This document shows positions 1 through 4,276 of a stretch of 5,624 bases of DNA, one piece after another. Positions within the stretch are counted from its first letter, which is position 1. Every line of letters begins with the position of its first letter. The translations under genes were made by a program, and so were the position numbers. This DNA comes from Candidatus Zhuqueibacterota bacterium (GTDB lineage: Bacteria > Zhuqueibacterota > Zhuqueibacteria > Oceanimicrobiales > Oceanimicrobiaceae): positions 3,858 to 9,481 of the forward strand of contig JAABYK010000270.1 in assembly GCA_011775825.1 (NCBI GenBank), in the 5' to 3' direction. The notes below the pieces were generated by a model. That model saw only the letters and a list, made by a program, of their open reading frames with translations. It did no database searches and was not told the DNA's origin.

Positions 1-1
1 G

Positions 2-787
2 CAAAATACCGGCTTTTCCATCGGTTTTATGCCCTGGGCATTGGCGGCGCTGCCAACGGTTATCATTATGATTGGCATGGCTTACTTTGTGTTGATGAAA
101 ATGTTTTCGCCCGAAATTCAGGATATCCGGTCGGCACAAACTGTGCTGAAGAAAAAGGCCTTGAGAATGGGGCATACAACTGCGAGAGAAAAATCCATCG
201 GCTTGTTGATGCTGCTTACGATATTTACGTGGATTTTCTACGGCGAGAGGTTGGGATTGGCAAATATCGCAATAGCGTCGGTCGTGATTGCGTTCGTGTT
301 TCGTCTACTCGATTGGAAAGAAGTGGAACAAGATGTCAATTGGGGAGTATTTTTGATGTATGGCGGTGCTATCTGCCTGGGGTTTGCCATGGGAAGGACG
401 GGGGCTGCACATTGGCTGGCAGACAATACTTTGGGTTATCTCGTTCACTCTTCCTGGGGCTTGTTGATTAGTCTTTCATTCATTGCTCTGTTCCTGACGG
501 AGGCGATCAGCAATACGGCGGCAGTCGCTTTATTGTTGCCACTGGCGCTTGGTTTAGCACAAGACTTTCAAATCGATCCTAGAATTGTTACGTTGTCTCT
601 CACCATTCCTTCGGGCTTGGCGTTTCAACTGCCCATGGGAACGCCTGCGACAGCCATTGCTTATTCATCAGGCTACATCAGTGTGAAAGATACTGTGATG
701 GGCGGAATGATTTTAAAGCTTTTTGCGTTTATTTTATTCGTGCTGTCTATCTTCTTTTATTGGCCCTCAATTGGTTTCGAATTTTAA
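2..787 (+). CDS. DASS/SLC13-family anion:sodium symporter, C-terminal part (5'-truncated by window edge)
   Basis: This is the C-terminal 261 residues of a polytopic inner-membrane transporter of the divalent anion:Na+ symporter family (dicarboxylate, sulfate or related anions; the substrate cannot be told from this part). The frame is open to the left edge, so the ATG at 29 is internal. Numbered from the first whole codon, the second SNT signature of the family lies at residues 170-172 within EAISNTAAVALLLP (codons 509-517). The following family motif, LPMGTPATAIAYSSG, begins at residue 210 (codon 629). In VcINDY these two segments form one Na+/substrate site in the C-terminal repeat. The basic hydrophilic stretch near residues 38-63 looks like the loop between the two halves of the protein. 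Several hydrophobic membrane segments follow, and the last runs almost to the stop codon. The downstream usp gene is tightly linked. Family assignment is firm; substrate is unknown. Confidence 0.9.
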   Translation, partial: QNTGFSIGFMPWALAALPTVIIMIGMAYFVLMKMFSPEIQDIRSAQTVLKKKALRMGHTTAREKSIGLLMLLTIFTWIFYGERLGLANIAIASVVIAFVFRLLDWKEVEQDVNWGVFLMYGGAICLGFAMGRTGAAHWLADNTLGYLVHSSWGLLISLSFIALFLTEAISNTAAVALLLPLALGLAQDFQIDPRIVTLSLTIPSGLAFQLPMGTPATAIAYSSGYISVKDTVMGGMILKLFAFILFVLSIFFYWPSIGFEF

Positions 788-797
788 GGTTCGTGAG

Positions 798-1265
798 ATG
801 AAAAAAATCTTGTTGATTATCTCCTTCCTCAGGAGATCTCCAAAAACGATCGAAGAAGCCATCAAAATCGCCAAGGAAAATGACGGCGAACTCATCGTGT
901 TTTTTGTTTTGGATGTGGATTACGCCAATAACGTTGTTGATAAACTGACCGATGAAGGATGGATTGGCGGAAAGCCGTCCGAACATCTGTACACCTCACT
1001 TTTGAAAGAATACAAACTGCAAGCGGAAACGCAAATCGAATCCATCGAACAGCGAGCCAGAGAAATGGGCGTGCCCGTGCGATCCATTATCAAAAGTGGG
1101 TCGGTGTTGAAGGAGACGTTGCGTTTGGCGAGTTTGGAAGATCCCGATATGATCGTCATCACTCGCCGGAAAAGGTCGAGTCTTTCGCGGCTAATTTTTG
1201 GCTCCATGGTCAAAACATTGCGAGAAGAAGCAAAGTGTGAGGTGAAGATTATCGATTCGCAATAA
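798..1265 (+). CDS. Universal stress protein (UspA-fold) with degenerate ATP-binding signature
   Basis: A 155-residue cytosolic protein with the size and alternating beta/alpha pattern of a single Usp domain. It opens with a hydrophobic first strand (KKILLII), followed by helix 1 at about residues 16-28, strand 2 (ELIVFFVLD, 31-39), a long helix around 62-90 (YKLQAETQIESIEQRAREMG), strand VRSIIKSG (94-101) and strand DMIVITRR (117-124), then the signature region. The usual G-x2-G-x9-G-S/T reads Thr122, Lys125, Gly135-Ser136, so two of three glycines are lost. The Asp normally found after strand 1 is Ser9. It may therefore be a non-nucleotide-binding Usp. The ATG at 798 is preferred because AAGGT (786-790), overlapping the preceding stop, gives an 8-base spacing; longer in-frame starts lie inside the transporter gene. 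The 10-base gap implies co-transcription with the transporter. Confidence 0.88.
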   Translation: MKKILLIISFLRRSPKTIEEAIKIAKENDGELIVFFVLDVDYANNVVDKLTDEGWIGGKPSEHLYTSLLKEYKLQAETQIESIEQRAREMGVPVRSIIKSGSVLKETLRLASLEDPDMIVITRRKRSSLSRLIFGSMVKTLREEAKCEVKIIDSQ

Positions 1266-1273
1266 ACTTTGCC

Positions 1274-1302
1274 TTGCAAAAAAAGCGCGCTTCGACTATA
1301 TT
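1274..1302 (+). promoter_or_regulatory. Predicted sigma70-type promoter of tpx
   Basis: TTGCAA (1274-1279) and TATATT (1297-1302) are separated by 17 bases, the optimal spacing, and lie just after the usp stop codon. The start of transcription would fall near 1309, leaving a leader of about 50 bases before the tpx ATG. The spacer contains the perfect 10-base palindrome AAGCGCGCTT (1283-1292). A short inverted repeat, CGACT at 1293-1297 and AGTCG at 1306-1310, brackets the -10 box; either could be an operator. This is predicted from sequence only. Confidence 0.6.
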
Positions 1303-1346
1303 AGAAGTCGCAAATTGCAGATGTATTCCCGGTGTAAACTGTAATC

Positions 1347-1354
1347 AAGGAGGT
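1347..1354 (+). promoter_or_regulatory. Strong ribosome binding site that fixes the tpx start
   Basis: AAGGAGGT is a full match to the anti-Shine-Dalgarno core and lies 4 bases before the ATG at 1359. A GTG at 1353 is in frame, but it sits inside this site, so it cannot be the start. Translation beginning at 1359 gives the N-terminus MAIERSGAVTLHG, which fits Tpx proteins. Confidence 0.85.
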
Positions 1355-1358
1355 GGGT

Positions 1359-1880
1359 ATGGCTATTGAACGTTCAGGTGCTGTGACATTGCATGGCAAA
1401 CCATTGACGCTAATCGGTCCGGAAATTAAGGTCGGTGATAAGGCGCCCAATTTTAAAGTGCTGGCCAACGACATGTCGGAAGTCACACTTTATACAGATA
1501 AAGGCAAGGTTCGTTTGCTTATTTCCGTCGGTTCCCTAGACACCCCCGTTTGCGATACCGAAACCAAACGGTTCAACAAAGAAGCCGTCGCGTTTCCGGA
1601 CAATGTAACTGTCTACATAATAAGCTGTGATTTGCCGTTTGCTCAAAAACGTTGGAGTGATAATGCGAATGCCTCGAATGTTAAGACATTGTCGGATTAT
1701 CGAGACCTGAGCTTTGGCGAAGCGTATGGAACGAGGGTAAAAGAAACGCGCTTGCTGAGTCGCGCCGTATTTTTGGTAAATCAAGATGACGCCGTACGCT
1801 ACGTCGAATATGTACCGGAAATCGTGCAAGAGCCAAATTACGAGGCGGTTTTGGGAGCTGTACGGAAGCTCGAAGGTTAA
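1359..1880 (+). CDS. tpx: Thiol peroxidase (Tpx, atypical 2-Cys peroxiredoxin family), resolving Cys replaced by Ser
   Basis: A 173-residue peroxiredoxin of normal Tpx length that reduces H2O2 or alkyl hydroperoxides with thioredoxin-type reductants. The N-terminal Tpx beta-hairpin (VTLHGKPLTLIG, 9-20) is followed by KVGDKAPNFKVL (24-35) and the active site SLDTPVCDTETKRFN. This contains peroxidatic Cys65 with Thr62, and Arg135 (LLSRAVF) is the likely conserved active-site arginine. The second family motif reads ISCDLPFAQKRWS (88-100): the position of the E. coli resolving cysteine (Cys95, in RFC) is Ser100, codon AGT. The only other cysteine is Cys90. The enzyme may thus act as a 1-Cys peroxidase or use Cys90, which is inference. 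The C-terminus, with EIVQEPNYEAVLGAVRKL, is normal. It has its own promoter and terminator, so it is probably monocistronic. Tpx identity is very secure; the mechanism is not. Confidence 0.96.
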   Translation: MAIERSGAVTLHGKPLTLIGPEIKVGDKAPNFKVLANDMSEVTLYTDKGKVRLLISVGSLDTPVCDTETKRFNKEAVAFPDNVTVYIISCDLPFAQKRWSDNANASNVKTLSDYRDLSFGEAYGTRVKETRLLSRAVFLVNQDDAVRYVEYVPEIVQEPNYEAVLGAVRKLEG

Positions 1881-1910
1881 ATAATTTTCCTACAAAATTT
1901 CACCTATGAG

Positions 1911-1940
1911 AAAAAGAGGCTCTTTGGAGCCTCTTTTTGT
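1911..1940 (+). terminator. Rho-independent terminator of tpx
   Basis: Bases 1911-1922 (AAAAAGAGGCTC) pair perfectly with 1927-1938 (GAGCCTCTTTTT) around the 4-base loop TTTG. The G/C-rich upper stem ends in a run of five T, 31 bases after the tpx stop codon. Because the 5' arm starts with A5, the structure would also look like a terminator on the other strand, but no leftward gene is present to use it. Confidence 0.93.
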
Positions 1941-1995
1941 TGTCTATGCAGCTTATCGCAGGTAAAAACAAAGGCAAAATAAGTTGGGAGTAGAT

Positions 1996-2050
1996 GTTTG
2001 TAGTGCAGCCTTTAGGCTGCTTTTTGCAAGCTAAAGCTTGAACTACAAAC
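1996..2050. repeat. 55-base intergenic two-hairpin inverted repeat (REPIN-like palindromic element)
   Basis: Two 25-base half units (1996-2020 and 2026-2050) face each other across TTTTT (2021-2025). The outer 9 bases, GTTTGTAGT (1996-2004) and ACTACAAAC (2042-2050), are perfectly complementary. Inside, each half forms its own hairpin: GCAGCCT-TT-AGGCTGC (2005-2020) and CAAGCT-AA-AGCTTG (2027-2040). The single strand could fold as a stem with two arms. After reverse-complementing one half, 20 of 25 bases agree; four of the five differences form two compensatory stem pairs (G-C to A-T and C-G to G-C). Head-to-head hairpins in an intergenic position resemble REPIN or MITE-like dispersed elements. 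Only one copy is in this window, so dispersal is inferred. It is unlikely to be a terminator because the real one lies upstream. Confidence 0.8.
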
Positions 2051-2138
2051 CAGCTCGTGAAAACTCAGTTTTCCTCATTTAAATGTAAAAGTCAAGTTTG
2101 TGAATAATTCAAGTAAAAGACATTGATACCAAAATTAA

Positions 2139-2987
2139 ATGTCAAGCAACCTATCCAAAGGGGCAATTGAATTGGTGAAAATAGTCTTTACGCTAATTCT
2201 CGTCTTGATAATCTTCTCTGTTTTCATTCGGCTATTTGAAAACAGCTTCATTTATTTTCCAGCCAAATATCCGGATGGCTTCTGGCAGACGGAGACGTTT
2301 GGGCTGAAGGTAGAAGACTGCTATTTCACAACCGCGGATGGTGTGCGGCTCCACGGCTGGCTTCTGACCAACGAGAACGCTGTGGCCACTCTGTTATGGT
2401 GCCACGGCAACGCGGGGAACATTGCGGGCAGGCTCGACAATCTGGCCAAACTCAAGGCCCTGCCCGTCAACGTGTTCCTTTTTGACTATCGCGGCTATGG
2501 CAAAAGCGAAGGGCAGCCGAATGAAAAGGGCGTTTACCGCGACGCCGTGGCCGCCTATGATTATCTCGTTTCTCGACCAAATATCGATCCGGATACAATC
2601 ATCCCATTTGGACGCTCTCTGGGCGGAGCCGTCGCTGTGGATTTGGCTACGAAACGAGCCTGTGCAGGCTTGATCCTGGAGTCCACATTTACCACAGCAA
2701 AAGACATGGCCAAATCAGCATTTGGTCCCATCCCGGTCCATTGGTTTATTAAAACAGAATTCAATTCAATTGAGAAAATTGGTCAAATTCGGGTTCCGCT
2801 TTTGGTTTTGCATGGAACGGAGGACACCACCGTGCCTTTCAAACTCGGACGTCAGCTCTTTGAGGCTGCAAATAATCCGAAAGAGTTTTATGAAATTCAG
2901 GGGGCGGATCACAACAATACGTATTTTAGAGGGGGCAAAGACTATTTTCACAAATTTGAGAAATTCATCACCCGCGCTGTTCGGTGA
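2139..2987 (+). CDS. Membrane-anchored alpha/beta hydrolase (Bem46/ABHD13-like serine hydrolase)
   Basis: A 282-residue protein with one N-terminal hydrophobic segment (about residues 13-31, IVFTLILVLIIFSVFIR), an uncleaved anchor or signal, followed by an alpha/beta hydrolase domain. Visible landmarks are the pre-domain strand FTTADGVRLHGWLL (63-76), the oxyanion-loop motif HGNAGN (89-94), FDYRGYGKSEG (115-125), the nucleophile elbow GRSLGG with Ser160, the acid Asp229 in HGTEDTTVP, and the catalytic His258 in GADHNN. The complete triad suggests an active esterase, lipase or thioesterase-type enzyme; the substrate is unknown. The layout matches Bem46/ABHD13-type proteins. The start is uncertain: the ATG at 2139 has no convincing ribosome binding site, while AAAGGGG (2157-2163) precedes in-frame TTG 2172 and GTG 2175, which would shorten the protein by 11-12 residues and keep the anchor. 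It appears to be a single-gene unit between a terminator and the efflux promoter. Confidence 0.9.
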   Translation: MSSNLSKGAIELVKIVFTLILVLIIFSVFIRLFENSFIYFPAKYPDGFWQTETFGLKVEDCYFTTADGVRLHGWLLTNENAVATLLWCHGNAGNIAGRLDNLAKLKALPVNVFLFDYRGYGKSEGQPNEKGVYRDAVAAYDYLVSRPNIDPDTIIPFGRSLGGAVAVDLATKRACAGLILESTFTTAKDMAKSAFGPIPVHWFIKTEFNSIEKIGQIRVPLLVLHGTEDTTVPFKLGRQLFEAANNPKEFYEIQGADHNNTYFRGGKDYFHKFEKFITRAVR

Positions 2988-3105
2988 GTCCATTCCCTTT
3001 CCAAGCATTTGCAACATACCAACACTCCTACCGTACATTGATTCCGGAACGTCAAACCCTTGTCTATGGCTCAGTTTCATCATTCTAAAAAACGATTGTA
3101 ACATT
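2988..3105. other. Non-coding spacer after the hydrolase gene; nothing recognised
   Basis: This 118-base stretch has no convincing gene, RNA or terminator hairpin with a T run. A leftward open frame covers it (2766-3104) but mainly mirrors the hydrolase gene and has no recognisable domain. How hydrolase transcription ends is not visible. Confidence 0.4.
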
Positions 3106-3134
3106 TTGACTGTTTACTCGGTCTAATTTAATAT
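3106..3134 (+). promoter_or_regulatory. Predicted strong sigma70 promoter of the RND efflux operon
   Basis: TTGACT (3106-3111) and TAATAT (3129-3134) differ by one base each from the sigma70 consensus and are exactly 17 bases apart. Transcription would begin near 3141, giving a leader of roughly 20 bases to the adaptor start at 3163. No clear operator palindrome was seen overlapping it, and no regulator gene is next to it. Confidence 0.75.
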
Positions 3135-3150
3135 CCGAATTTCGTATTTT

Positions 3151-3156
3151 GGAGGT
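3151..3156 (+). promoter_or_regulatory. Ribosome binding site that decides the adaptor start
   Basis: GGAGGT directly abuts an ATG at 3157 (no spacer) but lies 6 bases before the in-frame ATG at 3163. The second ATG has normal spacing and is chosen, which removes two residues (Met-Val) from the longest reading. Confidence 0.8.
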
Positions 3157-3162
3157 ATGGTT

Positions 3163-4224
3163 ATGCGTATTTTAAGGCTACTCACTGTCTTTGTTGTGCC
3201 ATCTGTACTCCTGGCTTCGCTGTTATCTCTATCGTGCGGGAAAAATGGTGAGGCGAAGGATAAAAGCAATCCCGAAGAAAATACTGTGCTGATTCCCGTG
3301 GAAGTGTCTCAAGCATCACGGGATGACATCTCAGCTTATCTGACCGGCACAGCTACTATCGAAGCCGAGCATGAGGCCGAGGTGGTTGCCAAGACATCGG
3401 GCATCATCGAAGAAATCTTAGTTGAGGAAGGGGTGTTTGTCGAGAAGGGACAGGTTCTGGCCAGGTTAGAGGAAGAGATGCTCGCTATCGCGACGGAGAA
3501 AGCCAAGGCCGATTTGGACAAGCTGGAAAATGATTTCAATCGCAATAAAGAGCTGTTTGAGAAACGCCTTATTTCGAAAGAGGAATTTCAAAACGTTCGT
3601 TTTCAATATGAGGCACAGAAAGCGGAATTCAAACAGGCAAAACTGAACTTAAAGTATGCTTCGATACGAGCGCCTATCACAGGGGTCATCGCCAGGCGTT
3701 ACATCAAAGCCGGTAACATGATTGAGAAAAATCAGCCGGCCTTCCGAATCGTCGATTTTGAGGATTTGATTGCGAATGTTTACGTCCCGGAAGTGGAGAT
3801 CCAGAAAGTTGAGGTCGGGCAGCGTGCTGAACTGAATCTCGATGCCACAAACGGTAGCGTTTTTGAGGGCTACGTGGATCGAATCAGTCCCATCGTGGAT
3901 CCGGCAAGCGGTACAGTCCGGGTGACCGTCGCCATCAAGAATCCCAATTCATACATTAAGCCTGGCATGTTTGTACGCATTCGAATCATTCATGACACCC
4001 ATCAAAACAGCTTGCTGATTCCCAAACAGGCGGTTATTTCCGAAGACGGTACAGACCTGGTTTATTCCATTGAAGATTCTATCGCCGTAAAGAAGGCGGT
4101 GAAAACCGGTTATTCTTCCGATACCAGGATCGAAATCTTAGACGGTCTTTCATCGGGCGAGCAAGTTGTGGTGGTCGGACAAAATGGACTTAAGGACAGC
4201 TCTAAAGTCGAAATTGTGCAATAA
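3163..4224 (+). CDS. RND efflux periplasmic adaptor (membrane-fusion protein, HlyD/AcrA type)
   Basis: A 353-residue adaptor that links an inner-membrane RND pump to an outer-membrane channel. It begins with a signal sequence (about 1-24) ending in LLSLSC, so Cys25 is a probable lipidation site, though Ser at -3 makes the lipobox imperfect. The mature part follows in MFP order: the first lipoyl half (VVAKTSGIIEEILVEEGVFV, 74-93; VEKGQVLARL, 93-102), an alpha-helical hairpin rich in Lys/Glu (about 105-163), and the second lipoyl half with hallmark IRAPITGVI (168-176) and AGNMIEKNQPAFRIVD. The beta-barrel (about 200-276) contains PASGTVRVTVAIKNP (247-261) and IKPGMFVRIRI, and the membrane-proximal domain has LLIPKQAVI and LSSGEQVVVVG. 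The cognate pump gene starts 52 bases downstream. The exported substrate cannot be read from the adaptor. Confidence 0.94.
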   Translation: MRILRLLTVFVVPSVLLASLLSLSCGKNGEAKDKSNPEENTVLIPVEVSQASRDDISAYLTGTATIEAEHEAEVVAKTSGIIEEILVEEGVFVEKGQVLARLEEEMLAIATEKAKADLDKLENDFNRNKELFEKRLISKEEFQNVRFQYEAQKAEFKQAKLNLKYASIRAPITGVIARRYIKAGNMIEKNQPAFRIVDFEDLIANVYVPEVEIQKVEVGQRAELNLDATNGSVFEGYVDRISPIVDPASGTVRVTVAIKNPNSYIKPGMFVRIRIIHDTHQNSLLIPKQAVISEDGTDLVYSIEDSIAVKKAVKTGYSSDTRIEILDGLSSGEQVVVVGQNGLKDSSKVEIVQ

Positions 4225-4276
4225 TGAGAGCCTACGAGCAGTCTATAGAGTCACTAAAGTGTAAAAAGAAAATATC

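Noticed and set aside
229..471. Alternative-frame and opposite-strand open frames within the transporter, usp, tpx and hydrolase genes
   Set aside because: Each overlaps a gene with family motifs, and none shows a domain or ribosome site of its own.
723..797. N-terminal extension of the universal stress protein from a start at 723
   Set aside because: It would lie inside the transporter coding sequence, and Usp domains start at the MKKILLII strand; the ATG at 798 has a suitable ribosome site.
1996..2050. Reading the two-hairpin element as a CRISPR repeat, tRNA or attenuator
   Set aside because: There is a single copy without spacers, no tRNA arm sequences or anticodon geometry, and no T run after the second hairpin; an efficient terminator already lies upstream.
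2098..2129. Possible promoter for the hydrolase (TTGTGA with a TGATAC-like -10)
   Set aside because: The spacer would be about 20 bases and the -10 is poor, so it was not listed as a feature.
2766..3104. Leftward 112-codon open frame covering the hydrolase 3' end and the following spacer
   Set aside because: Most of it mirrors the strongly supported hydrolase gene, it has no recognisable domain, and its first codons sit immediately before the efflux promoter with no ribosome site that I can see.
4225..4276. Possible separate promoter or terminator between the adaptor and pump genes
   Set aside because: No hairpin with a T run and no paired -35/-10 boxes are visible in the 52 bases; co-transcription is the simpler reading.
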